Shown here piece after piece: positions 52,624-61,164 of a stretch of DNA of 64,000 nucleotides. The notes under the pieces are model-generated. The model was given only the letters and a program-made list of their open reading frames with translations, was not told the origin of the DNA and did no database searches. This DNA comes from Rugamonas brunnea (lineage in GTDB: Bacteria; Pseudomonadota; Gammaproteobacteria; Burkholderiales; Burkholderiaceae_D), in NCBI RefSeq assembly GCF_014042345.1, contig NZ_JACEZT010000015.1, forward strand, positions 1 to 64,000, read 5' to 3'. Numbering within the stretch: the stretch's first letter is position 1; the number at the start of each line of letters is the position of its first letter. The translations under genes were made by a program, and so were the position numbers.

Positions 52624-53721
52624 TCACTCGCTGTGCAAGGCAGCGCCGCCGGCATCGCGGAACTGGCGCGGCGTCTGTTGATGATGGCGGCGGAAGGCGC
52701 GGATGAAGTTGGAAGTGTCGCTGTAGCCGGCATGCGCCGCGATCTCGTCGATGCTCAGCGCCGATTGCGTGAGTAGCAGCCGGGTCGCGTCCATGCGCAC
52801 CTGGTCGAGGATCTTCTGGTACTGCTGCCCTTCCTGCTGCAGCATCCGGCGCAAGGTGCGCGGCGACAGGCAGAAGTGGGCGGCCACCTGGTCGAGCGTG
52901 GGATAGGCGCCCGCATGGCCGGCCAGCCAGGCGGCCACGCGCTCGGACAAGTGGGCCGACCCAGCCCGCATGTCGAGCTGGCACTGGCGCATGGCCAGGG
53001 CATGGGCGTGGGCATCGGCGGTCGGCAGTTCCCGCTCCAGCAGGTCGGCCGGAATCCGGGCCGCCAGCATGGGCGCGTCGAATTGCGCATCGCACGGGCA
53101 GTGGGCGGCGCGCTCGGCCTCCCAGGCGGGCGCGGAGAACGGATACTCGATGCACACGCGCCCGATGCCGCCGCTGACCAGCCCGCGCAACACTTCGATG
53201 GCCGTGAACGCGACCACCGTGGAAACGAATTCGTCCAGCTCATACAGCGGCACCACGGGTACCAGCTCCATCCGGACAAAGCCGCCCGCCTCGCGCAGGG
53301 TCACGCGGATGCCCGAGCAGCGCAGGCTGGCCAGCATTTCCGCCGTGCGCAAGGCCTGGCGCACGGTGTTGCAGGAAAAGATGGCGTTGCCGACGTTGCC
53401 ATGCACGTTGGCGCGGATGCGCCGGCCCCACTCGATCGACAGCAAAGGGTCCGGGCACTGCCGCACGGCCAGCCGCAGCAACGCCAGCAACTGGGAAAAC
53501 AGGATGGGACCGGCCGCCTCGCTGAGCGCGTCCGGCGCCAGGCCGGCGCCGGCGAGCAAGGCCTCCACGGCCAGCCCGCGCTTGCGCAAGGTGTTGCACA
53601 ACAGGCGCACATAGACGGGGTGGATGCTGGGCGCCTGGCGGACGCGCAGCGCGGCCGGGGCGGCCGGGGCAGTGGTAGCGGTCCTGGCAATCGTGGCGGT
53701 CGGGGCGGCGGGCAGGTTCAT
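52624..53721 (-). CDS. AraC-family regulator with arabinose-binding-type N-terminus
   Basis: The roughly 365-residue regulator has an OruR/PF12625-like N-terminal domain (HPVYVRLLCNTLRKRGLAVEALLAGAGL, SQLLALLRLAVRQCPDPLLSIEWG) and two C-terminal AraC helix-turn-helix motifs (LDQVAAHFCLSPRTLRRMLQQEG, SIDEIAAHAGYSDTSNFIRAFRRH). The start is uncertain (53721 or 53733); neither has a good Shine-Dalgarno. It lies upstream of the hydrolase-DUF1330-dehydrogenase group and likely controls it. Confidence 0.82.
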   Translation of the reverse strand: MNLPAAPTATIARTATTAPAAPAALRVRQAPSIHPVYVRLLCNTLRKRGLAVEALLAGAGLAPDALSEAAGPILFSQLLALLRLAVRQCPDPLLSIEWGRRIRANVHGNVGNAIFSCNTVRQALRTAEMLASLRCSGIRVTLREAGGFVRMELVPVVPLYELDEFVSTVVAFTAIEVLRGLVSGGIGRVCIEYPFSAPAWEAERAAHCPCDAQFDAPMLAARIPADLLERELPTADAHAHALAMRQCQLDMRAGSAHLSERVAAWLAGHAGAYPTLDQVAAHFCLSPRTLRRMLQQEGQQYQKILDQVRMDATRLLLTQSALSIDEIAAHAGYSDTSNFIRAFRRHHQQTPRQFRDAGGAALHSE

Positions 53722-53888
53722 GGCCGCCAGCATAACGCATATTGGCCTGAAATGACTATCGAATGTCCATCCCGGCCCTGTGGCGATGCCGCACGCCGCT
53801 GCGACAATAGCCGGGACAGGCCAGCGCGCCGCCGGGTTCGACAGGTGTGTTCGCCGCATCCAACCATCCACTTCAAGCGAAATACGTC

Positions 53889-54866
53889 ATGAAAACGAAA
53901 ATCACGGAATTATTCGGCATCGAACATCCCATCATCCAGGGCGGCATGCACCACGTGGGCTACGCCGAGATGGCGGCCGCCGTCTCCAACGCGGGCGGCC
54001 TGGGCATGATCACCGGCCTGACGCAACGCTCGGCCGACGACCTGGCCCGCGAAATCGCCCGCTGCCGCGAGATGACGGACAAGCCGTTCGGCGTCAACCT
54101 CACCTTCCTGCCCATCATCAACACGCCGGATTATCCGGCCTACATCCGCGCCATCGTCGACGGTGGCGTGAAGGCCGTCGAAACGGCCGGCAACAACCCG
54201 CAGAAATACCTGCCCCAGCTGCATGAAGCCGGCGTCAAGGTGATCCACAAGTGCACCTCGGTGCGCCACGCGCTGAAGGCGCAGAGCATCGGTTGCGACG
54301 CCGTCAGCGTGGACGGCTTCGAATGCGCCGGCCACCCCGGCGAGGACGACGTGCCCAACTTCATCCTGCTGCCGCGCGCGGCCGACGAGCTGGAGATCCC
54401 CTTCGTCGCCTCGGGCGGCATGGCCGACGGCCGCAGCCTGGTAGCCGCGCTGGCGCTGGGCGCCCAGGGCATCAACATGGGCACCCGCTTCATCGCCACC
54501 AAGGAAGCGCCAGTGCACGAGAACGTCAAGCAAGCCATCGTGGCCGCCAGCGAACTCGATACCCGCCTCGTCATGCGCGGCCTGCGCAACACGGAACGGG
54601 TGCTGCGTAACGCGGCCGTGGACCGCCTGATGGAAAAGGAACGCGCGCTGGGCGCCGCCCTCAAGTTCGAGGACATCATCGAGGAAGTGGCCGGCGTCTA
54701 TCCGCGCATCATGAAAGAAGGCGACATGGAAGCGGGCGCCTGGTCGTGCGGCATGGTGGCCGGCCTGATCCACGACATCCCCACCGTCCAGGAACTGATC
54801 GACCGCATCATGGCCGAGGCCACCAGCATCATCCGCCAGCGCCTGGCGGGCTTCCTGGCGGACTGA
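53889..54866 (+). CDS. Nitronate monooxygenase-like FMN oxidoreductase
   Basis: The 325-residue TIM-barrel flavoprotein has IQGGMHHVGYAEMAAAVSNA, GVNLTFLP, ECAGHPGEDD with the His expected at the active site, and the FMN phosphate region VASGGMADGRSLVAALALGA followed by GINMGTRF. The family covers nitronate monooxygenases and FabK-like reductases. It is divergent from the AraC gene. The substrate is unknown. Confidence 0.82.
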   Translation: MKTKITELFGIEHPIIQGGMHHVGYAEMAAAVSNAGGLGMITGLTQRSADDLAREIARCREMTDKPFGVNLTFLPIINTPDYPAYIRAIVDGGVKAVETAGNNPQKYLPQLHEAGVKVIHKCTSVRHALKAQSIGCDAVSVDGFECAGHPGEDDVPNFILLPRAADELEIPFVASGGMADGRSLVAALALGAQGINMGTRFIATKEAPVHENVKQAIVAASELDTRLVMRGLRNTERVLRNAAVDRLMEKERALGAALKFEDIIEEVAGVYPRIMKEGDMEAGAWSCGMVAGLIHDIPTVQELIDRIMAEATSIIRQRLAGFLAD

Positions 54867-54878
54867 CGCCACCAGCCC

Positions 54879-55520
54879 CTATTGCGTCACCGCCTGGCTG
54901 ACCAGGGTGTCGATCTCGCCGGTGATCTCGGACAGCAGTCCCGCCACCACGGCGAACTCGCGCCCGGCATGGCCGGCGCGGGCGGCGACGATCTGCGCGT
55001 TGAAGGCCACCATGCGCGCCTGCTTGGCGATCATCATGATGTCGTTCATCATGGTGTTCATGCGGCGCTTCATCTGCAAGGCGTCGCGCTTGGACAACTC
55101 CTCGTACACCTGGGTGATGTGGTTCAGCAGCGGCAGCAACGTGCTGGCGTAGCGCACCAGCTCATCGACCAGGCCGGGGACGCTGCGGAAATTGCTTTCG
55201 ATGGCCTGCAGCGTACGCTCCGCGTGGTCGACGAATTCCATGATGCGCGCGTGCCCCTGCTCCTTGCCGTGGTAGACCCGTTCCAGTTCCTCGCAAAAGA
55301 TGCCGGGCATGGTGTCGCTGCCATCGACCAGGATGGTGTGGGCGTCGCGGAACGCAGTGAGGGCCTCGCGCGCGGCGACCAGGGCGGCGGGGTCCGGCCT
55401 GGCGGCCAGCACGGCGAACAGGACCAGCCGTTGCGAGGTGAAGCGGCGCCGGCCGGACAGGTTGATCAGGGCGCCGAACACTTCGCCGGACAGGGTGGAA
55501 GGAGGTGGGGAGGTAGCCAT
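54879..55520 (-). CDS. Soluble truncated chemoreceptor-like protein
   Basis: The 213-residue protein has no membrane segment. Its C-terminal half carries a degenerate methyl-accepting chemotaxis signalling tip (MNDIMMIAKQARMVAFNAQI, VAARAGHAGREFAVVAGLLSE), while the N-terminal half is helical and unassigned. It is too short to hold the full two-armed hairpin, so it may be a small MCP-like adaptor rather than a receptor. Start ATG 55520 was chosen for the onset of a sensible sequence. Confidence 0.65.
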   Translation of the reverse strand: MATSPPPSTLSGEVFGALINLSGRRRFTSQRLVLFAVLAARPDPAALVAAREALTAFRDAHTILVDGSDTMPGIFCEELERVYHGKEQGHARIMEFVDHAERTLQAIESNFRSVPGLVDELVRYASTLLPLLNHITQVYEELSKRDALQMKRRMNTMMNDIMMIAKQARMVAFNAQIVAARAGHAGREFAVVAGLLSEITGEIDTLVSQAVTQ

Positions 55521-55727
55521 GGTGCGCACTCGCATGGAAGTGGATGAACGCTTAGTAGCCATGCAGGAAGCGTGCCCGTCACTAGCAGGCAGAAACGCAC
55601 CACGCTTGCGCATCATGCCCGGTTTGCGTGCCCTCCAGGCAAGAAATATTGCCGGATACACACTAGACAGCACCAGGAAGGGGAAGGCGCGGCGGCGGCG
55701 GTCCGCGCACCGCTGCCGCCCTCCTGC

Positions 55728-56564
55728 TTAGACCGGCTCCAGCAGCATGGTCGCCGCCGCCGTGTTCGAGATCGGGATATGGAAGTTGGAATGCACCACC
55801 TTCACCGCGCCGGCCACGGTGCCGCGCGCGATCAGCCAGCTCAGTAATTCCACCCCTTCGTTGCCGGCTTGCTCGACCAGGTCCACATCGGAGAACTGGG
55901 TCGCCCACTGCGGATCGTTGACCATGCTGTCCATGAACTTGAGGTCGAACTCCTTGTTGATGAAACCGGCCCGCTCGCCTTCGAGCTGGTGCGACAGGCC
56001 GCCCGAGCCGATCACCAGCACCTTGGCGTCCTCCGGGAAGGCGGCGATGGCGCGGCCGATCGCCTCACCGAGCTTGTAGCAGCGGCGCGCCGACGGCAGC
56101 GGGAACAACACCGTGTTGACGCACACGGGCACGCTCCGGACCGGCCATTTCTGTTCCGGCCACAGCAGCGCCATCGGCAGCGTGAACGCGTGGTCGACCA
56201 GCATTTCCTGGCAGGTGACCATGTCGAACTCATCGCGGATCAGCCGGTCGCGGATATGCCAGGACAGGTCTTCGGCGCCGGGGAAGCTGGGCATGGTGGG
56301 GATGCCCCAGCCCTCGTCCTCGCTGCGGTACTCGGGCGCGGCGCCGATGGCGAAGGTGGGCTGCTTATCGAGGAAGAAGTTGAGGCCGTGGTCGTTGAAG
56401 CAGGACACGACGATGTCCGGCTTGACCCGGTCCAGCCAGGCGCGGATCGGCGGGAAACCGTCGAAGAACGGTTTCCAGTACGGATCTTGCTGAAGGTTTT
56501 GGTGGATCGCCTTGCCGATGGCCGGCACGTGCGAGGTGTTCAGGATGCCTACGATTTTAGCCAT
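55728..56564 (-). CDS. ligB: Protocatechuate 4,5-dioxygenase beta chain LigB
   Basis: The 278-residue catalytic subunit has the LigB iron ligands: His in ILNTSHVPAIG, His in SCFNDHGLNFF, and Glu in GNEGVELLSW, with HAFTLPMALLWP in between. It opens protocatechuate between C4 and C5. It starts 3 bp after the ligA stop codon. Later meta-cleavage genes (ligC, ligI, ligJ, ligK) are not in the window. Confidence 0.9.
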   Translation of the reverse strand: MAKIVGILNTSHVPAIGKAIHQNLQQDPYWKPFFDGFPPIRAWLDRVKPDIVVSCFNDHGLNFFLDKQPTFAIGAAPEYRSEDEGWGIPTMPSFPGAEDLSWHIRDRLIRDEFDMVTCQEMLVDHAFTLPMALLWPEQKWPVRSVPVCVNTVLFPLPSARRCYKLGEAIGRAIAAFPEDAKVLVIGSGGLSHQLEGERAGFINKEFDLKFMDSMVNDPQWATQFSDVDLVEQAGNEGVELLSWLIARGTVAGAVKVVHSNFHIPISNTAAATMLLEPV

Positions 56565-56567
56565 GAT

Positions 56568-56924
56568 TTATTTCCCCGCCGCTACAAGTTTCGCTTTGAA
56601 TTCTTCCTTGCTCATACCGGTCTGCAAGGCGCCGATGTCCTGCATGTCCAGCCCGAGCACGCCGCCGGCCAGCTTGCCGAGGAAGTACACGCCGCCGCCC
56701 GCGCGGATCAGCGACAGCACGTCGCGTTCGAGGATGGCGCGGGTCTGTTCCTGGTTGAGGCCGAATTGCTGGCAGTAGGCCCGCTCGTCGCTGACGAAGG
56801 CGTCGCGGTTGGCCTTGCTGTTGAACGAATAGCACATCTTGTTGAGCGCGTAGCCCTCACGGGCCGCGTCGCTGTCGAAGATGGGCGCGCCCGGAATCGT
56901 GCGCTTCTGCTGACGAGCAGTCAT
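56568..56924 (-). CDS. ligA: Protocatechuate 4,5-dioxygenase alpha chain LigA
   Basis: The 118-residue small subunit has the LigA pattern ALNKMCYSFNSKANRDAFV, LNQEQTRAILERDVL and AGGGVYFLGKLAGGVLGLDM. It forms the lid over LigB. It is the first gene of the ligAB unit and divergent from a LysR gene 248 bp away. Confidence 0.92.
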   Translation of the reverse strand: MTARQQKRTIPGAPIFDSDAAREGYALNKMCYSFNSKANRDAFVSDERAYCQQFGLNQEQTRAILERDVLSLIRAGGGVYFLGKLAGGVLGLDMQDIGALQTGMSKEEFKAKLVAAGK

Positions 56925-57022
56925 GTTGCGATCTCCTGAATTGGTCGAGGTTGGCGCGCTGCCGGATCATGCGCTGATCCCGCATCGCTATTGCATTATT
57001 GAAGCACCAAACCATTAAATAC

Positions 57023-57043
57023 ATAGATCATTTATGATGCTAT
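57023..57043. promoter_or_regulatory. Dyad in the ligA / LysR divergent region
   Basis: ATAG-N13-CTAT encloses an inner dyad ATCAT-TT-ATGAT in the AT-rich part of the 248-bp divergent spacer. It is the best operator candidate for the LysR protein. The interval holds no gene. Confidence 0.4.
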
Positions 57044-57172
57044 TCATGAGAGAATTTGATGCATTAAGGCTTGCGGGGCGCACAAGCCGGCTATCGCGGT
57101 CCGGCATAACAGCTATCGCGCCACGGCCAGCCGCGTGATCGATAAAAGCAACAGATTGGGGAGCATGGACGC

Positions 57173-58069
57173 ATGAACAACGTCGATTACCTGGACCTGG
57201 ACGGCCGGCTGCTGCGCCTGCTGGTCGCCGTCCACGAGGAAGGTTCCGTGACCCGGGCGGCGCAGCGGCTGGGCATCACGCAGTCGGCCGTCAGCCACAT
57301 GCTCGACAAGCTGCGCGCCATCGTCGGCGACCCGCTGTTCGTCAAATCGGGCCGTTCGGTGGTGGCCACGGCGCAGGCCGGCGAACTGGCGGCGCAGGCG
57401 CGGGGGCTGCTCGACCAGTTGCAGCAGTTCAGCAGCAAGCCCGATTTCGCCCCGGCCAGCCTCGACCGCACCCTGACCATCGCCGCCAACGACCTGCAAC
57501 GCGACCTGCTGCTGCCGGCCCTGTTCGCGCTGCTCAAGCAGGAAGCGCCCCGGTTGCAGTTGCGCGTGATCCCGTCCAACATCCCCGGCAGCGAGCTGCT
57601 GCGCACCGACCGCTGCCAGCTGGCCATCTCGCCACGGCCGCCGGCCGGCAGCGACATCGTGCAACGCCGCCTGTTCAACGACCGCTATGTCGTGTTTTAC
57701 GATCCGCAAGTGCGCGAAGCGCCGCGCAACCTGAAAGACTACCTCGCCGCCGAGCACGTCACCGTGGTGTACGAACCGCAACGCCACCTCGACATCGACG
57801 ACCACCTGCAGGGGAAAGGCATACAACGGCGCTTCGCCGTCAGCGTGGCCGGTTTCGCCGGCATCAAGCCCTTCCTCAAGGGCTCGGCCTACCTGGCGAC
57901 GCTGCCGCACCGCCTGGGCGCCAACCAGCTGGCCGGCTTCTCCCAGACCGGGACGCCCTTCACCTGCCCCGAGATGCCGATGTACGCGATCTGGCACCAG
58001 CGCTACCAGCACCACCCGATGATGCGCTGGCTGCTCGACAAGTTGTACCAGGTCAGCGCGGCCATGTAA
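57173..58069 (+). CDS. LysR-family regulator of the lig region
   Basis: The 298-residue protein has a LysR helix-turn-helix of NodD/LigR-like style (LRLLVAVHEEGSVTRAAQRL, ITQSAVSHMLDKLRAIVGDPLFV) and an effector domain from about residue 90 (TLTIAANDLQRDLLLP). It is divergent from ligAB and convergent to the porin operon. Control of ligAB is the likely role. Confidence 0.85.
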   Translation: MNNVDYLDLDGRLLRLLVAVHEEGSVTRAAQRLGITQSAVSHMLDKLRAIVGDPLFVKSGRSVVATAQAGELAAQARGLLDQLQQFSSKPDFAPASLDRTLTIAANDLQRDLLLPALFALLKQEAPRLQLRVIPSNIPGSELLRTDRCQLAISPRPPAGSDIVQRRLFNDRYVVFYDPQVREAPRNLKDYLAAEHVTVVYEPQRHLDIDDHLQGKGIQRRFAVSVAGFAGIKPFLKGSAYLATLPHRLGANQLAGFSQTGTPFTCPEMPMYAIWHQRYQHHPMMRWLLDKLYQVSAAM

Positions 58070-58073
58070 AAAA

Positions 58074-58122
58074 AAACCGGGGTCAGGTCATGTAGCGTCG
58101 CTACATGACCTGACCCCGGTTT
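58074..58122. terminator. Perfect 23-bp hairpin between LysR and porin genes
   Basis: Perfect 23-bp arms (58074-58096 and 58100-58122, centred on GTC, arms ending AAACCGGGG / CCCCGGTTT) lie 4 bp after the LysR stop codon and 23 bp from the porin stop codon. A-run and T-run flanks make it a bidirectional terminator. The core GGGGTCAGGTCATGTAGC looks like a dispersed repeat unit rather than random sequence. Confidence 0.8.
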
Positions 58123-58144
58123 ACCGTTCAGGCGTTGCTGCGGA

Positions 58145-59479
58145 TCAGAAGCGGTAACGCAGGCCCAGCATCACGGCCGTCTGCGCGCCGCCGGGTGGTG
58201 GCGCGACACCAGCGCCGACCGAAGCCGCGTACTGGGCCTTGGCGCTGTTGTTGATGTGCGCCAGCTGGAAGTACGGCGAGAAGTCCTTGGTGACGAAGTA
58301 GAACGCGCGCAGCACGTAAAGGTCGGCATCGCGGTCCTGGTCCTTGTTGGTGATGCGGTGGTAGCCGCCTTCCACCGTATAGGTCTCGTTGAAGCGCCAT
58401 GCGCCTTCCAGGTAGTAGGCATCGGACTTGACGGTGCCCGACGCCAGTTCGGCCTTGCGGCCCAGCCAGCCGATGCCGATCTTGCCGCCGGCGCCGCCGT
58501 TGGCGTTGCCGAGGTTGACGTAGCCGCCCAGGTGGCTGCGCTTGTCGCTGTCCTCCGGCCGCGTGAACGCGATCGGCGCGGCGCCGTTGAAGAAGTTGGC
58601 CAGCGCGCCGGTGCCGCCCTTTTGCTCATCGTATGCCGCCGCCACGCCGAAACGGGCGTCGTCGTACTTGGCCATGGCCGACCAGCCACGGCAGGCATTG
58701 CTGCCCGCGCCCGGCAGTTCACCGGCGCAGGTGCCGGTGCCGGGTGCGCCGCCGGCCGTGTCGCGCGCCAGGCTGTAGACGGCGCCGAACGAGGCCTTGC
58801 CGAACTTGCCGCGCCAGGCCAGCGCATTGTCGTAGCGGGCGTTGGGCAGGTAGGCGTCGAGCGAGCCGAGCGCGTAGATGTTCGGACCCAGCAGGTCAGA
58901 ATCCATGGCGAACACCAGCATCGAATACTGGCGGCCCATGGTGAAGGCGCCATAGGCCGTCTCGACGCCGGCGTACAGCTGGCGGCCGAACAGGCGACCG
59001 CCCTGCCCCAGCGTGCCGCTGTCGAAGTTAAAGCCGGTCTCCAACACGGCCACGCCGTTGATGCCAGGCACCAGCTCCTTGTTCACCTTGAAGCCCAGGC
59101 GCGACGCCACGGTGCCGGTGATGTTAGGCATGCGGGTCACGCTGCCTTCGACGGCGCCGTTCTTGACGTCGGTGATGCGCTCGACGCCGCCGTCGAGGAT
59201 GCCGTAGATCGTCATGCCCTGCGGCAGCGCCGAGGCGCTGGCGGCTTGGGCGGCCGGGGCGGCCGGGGCGGCAGCCACTTTCTGTTCGATGCTGGACACG
59301 GCCCGCTGCTGGCTCTCCTGCTGGCCCAGCAGCTTCTGGATCAGTTGGCGCTGCTCGGCCAGTTCGCGGCGCAGTGCGTCGACTTCGCTGTCGGCGTGCG
59401 CCGGCAAGGCGCCGGCCAGGCCAAAGGCGGCGATCAGTGCGCCAACGATGGGCTTGGCGGGGTGCTGGAATGCGGTCAT
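58145..59479 (-). CDS. Outer-membrane porin with N-terminal coiled coil
   Basis: The 444-residue protein has a signal peptide (GALIAAFGLAGALPAHA), a short coiled coil (VDALRRELAEQRQLIQKLLGQQES) and an Ala-rich linker, then a Porin_4 barrel (MTIYGILDGGVERI, SRLGFKVNKELVPGI, FGRQLYAGVETAYGAF, terminal GLRYRF). The coiled coil may trimerise or contact peptidoglycan. It is the last gene of the fcs operon, 157 bp downstream of the MFS gene. Confidence 0.9.
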   Translation of the reverse strand: MTAFQHPAKPIVGALIAAFGLAGALPAHADSEVDALRRELAEQRQLIQKLLGQQESQQRAVSSIEQKVAAAPAAPAAQAASASALPQGMTIYGILDGGVERITDVKNGAVEGSVTRMPNITGTVASRLGFKVNKELVPGINGVAVLETGFNFDSGTLGQGGRLFGRQLYAGVETAYGAFTMGRQYSMLVFAMDSDLLGPNIYALGSLDAYLPNARYDNALAWRGKFGKASFGAVYSLARDTAGGAPGTGTCAGELPGAGSNACRGWSAMAKYDDARFGVAAAYDEQKGGTGALANFFNGAAPIAFTRPEDSDKRSHLGGYVNLGNANGGAGGKIGIGWLGRKAELASGTVKSDAYYLEGAWRFNETYTVEGGYHRITNKDQDRDADLYVLRAFYFVTKDFSPYFQLAHINNSAKAQYAASVGAGVAPPPGGAQTAVMLGLRYRF

Positions 59480-59500
59480 TACTTATCTCCTGGTTTTATT

Positions 59501-59526
59501 GTCATTCCCGCTGGACAAAGCGGGGG
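59501..59526. repeat. Partial REP-like palindrome
   Basis: GTCATTCCCGC and a nearby GCGGG repeat part of the element at 35884-35963 in degenerate form, in the MFS-porin spacer. Confidence 0.4.
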
Positions 59527-59636
59527 CATCCCTCCCGGCGGGCCGGGAAGAAATTCGGTATTCAGCTGGCCGCGCTCAGGCGGCCGGCCGGTGGTTGGGG
59601 TATGCCCGGGTGGGCTGGAACAGGGGCGCGGGCGCC

Positions 59637-61001
59637 TCAGGCATCGGCCGGCTGCAGCAGCACCGGCTTGCGCTCCGGATGGGAGCTGTTCTTGACGAAC
59701 AGGGCGATGGCGGCGATCAGGCCGGGGATGGCCAGCACCGCGAAGATCTGGTCGAAACCGAACTGGCGGCGCTGCAGCTCAGCCACCAGGAACGGCGCGG
59801 CGACGGCGCCGATGCGGCCGATGGCCATCATCCAAGCCACTCCGGTGGCGCGACCCGCGGTCGGGTAGAAGTTGGCCGCCAGGGCCGGCATGCTGCTCTG
59901 CGTGGTATTCATCACGGCGCCGGCGACGAACACCATCAGCACCAGCCAGCCCAGGTTACCGGCCGCCTGGCCGATGCCGTACACGCAGACGGCGGTGAGC
60001 AGGTAGCCAAACATGATGACGCGGTTGGCGTTGAACTTGTCCATCAGCAGGCCGAAGGCGATTGCGCCTACGCCGCCCAGCGGGAACAGCGAGGTCACCA
60101 ACACGGCCGTTTTCGGATCGAGGCCGCCGTCCTTGAGCAGGATCGGCATCCAGTTGATCAGCGCGTAGAAGATGACGATGCCCATGCCATAGGTCAGCCA
60201 CAGCATGGTGGAACCGACCACGTAGGAGCGCGACAGGATCAGCGCGACGCCGGTTTTGCCCGTCTCGGTGGCGCCGGCGCCCTGCGCCTTGTCGCCCATG
60301 ACGAACGCGCTGGCCTCGCCCACCTTGTCCGAGAAACGCGACAGCACGGCGCGGATGCGGTCGGCCGAACGGCCGCGCGCCACCAGGAACTGCACCGATT
60401 CCGGCACCAGGAACAGCATGACCAGCGCCAGGCAGATCGGCAGCACGCCGCCCAGTTGCAGCACGCTGCGCCAGCCCCAGGCCGGGATCATCCAGGCCGA
60501 CAGGAAACCGCCCCAGGCCGCGCCCAGCGGGAAGCCGGTGAACATGGCGCTGGTCAGCAAGGCGCGGCGTTTGCCGGGGGCGAACTCGTTGGCCATGGTG
60601 ACGGCCAGCGGCATCGCGCCGCCCAGGCCCAGGCCGGTGATGAAGCGCCAGGCCACCAGTTCGTTGAGGCTGCCGGCGGTCGAGGAAACCAAGCTGGCCA
60701 GGCCGAACAGGCCCACGGCGCCGCACAGCAGGAACTTGCGGCCCAGGCGGTCGGCCAGCGGGCCGATGGCCACCGAGCCCAGCGCCAGGCCGGCCAGCGC
60801 GGCGCTCAGCACGGGCGCCAGTTGCGGCTTGGTCAGGCCCCACTCCTTGAGCAGCGACGGCGCGATGTAGCCGATGGCGGCGGTGTCGAAGCCATCGAGC
60901 AGGATGACGAAGAAGCAGATCGCGAAGATCAGGAAGTGGAACCGGGTGAACTTGCTCTCTTCGACCAACTTGCGTATGTCGATCGTGTTATTGGGCGTCA
61001 T
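59637..61001 (-). CDS. Aromatic acid:H+ symporter (AAHS MFS, PcaK-like)
   Basis: The 454-residue transporter has twelve helices, the AAHS charge motif in FFVILLDGFDTAAIGYIAP, GPLADRLGRKFLL in loop 2-3 and MANEFAPGKRRALLTSAMF. It starts after GGAGGAG. Its place between an amidohydrolase and a porin in a feruloyl-CoA synthase operon points to uptake of a hydroxycinnamate, hydroxybenzoate or protocatechuate. Confidence 0.88.
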   Translation of the reverse strand: MTPNNTIDIRKLVEESKFTRFHFLIFAICFFVILLDGFDTAAIGYIAPSLLKEWGLTKPQLAPVLSAALAGLALGSVAIGPLADRLGRKFLLCGAVGLFGLASLVSSTAGSLNELVAWRFITGLGLGGAMPLAVTMANEFAPGKRRALLTSAMFTGFPLGAAWGGFLSAWMIPAWGWRSVLQLGGVLPICLALVMLFLVPESVQFLVARGRSADRIRAVLSRFSDKVGEASAFVMGDKAQGAGATETGKTGVALILSRSYVVGSTMLWLTYGMGIVIFYALINWMPILLKDGGLDPKTAVLVTSLFPLGGVGAIAFGLLMDKFNANRVIMFGYLLTAVCVYGIGQAAGNLGWLVLMVFVAGAVMNTTQSSMPALAANFYPTAGRATGVAWMMAIGRIGAVAAPFLVAELQRRQFGFDQIFAVLAIPGLIAAIALFVKNSSHPERKPVLLQPADA

Positions 61002-61164
61002 ATTGTGTCTCCTCCACTTGCCGTGGGATGTAGTTGAACCGCTAAAAATTACGTTATTGCATATGACTGATTGTGCAGGCCTGCTATATAGGGTGGAAGA
61101 GATCGCGGGCACTAGCAGTTATACCCTTTTGCGATAAGCGCGCAAAATGCGCGCAAAAAATGCA

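Noticed and set aside
61128..61139. TTTGCGATAAGC, like half of the PcaR-type operator, upstream of the AAHS transporter
   Set aside because: No second arm exists at the expected 12-bp spacing, so it may be chance.
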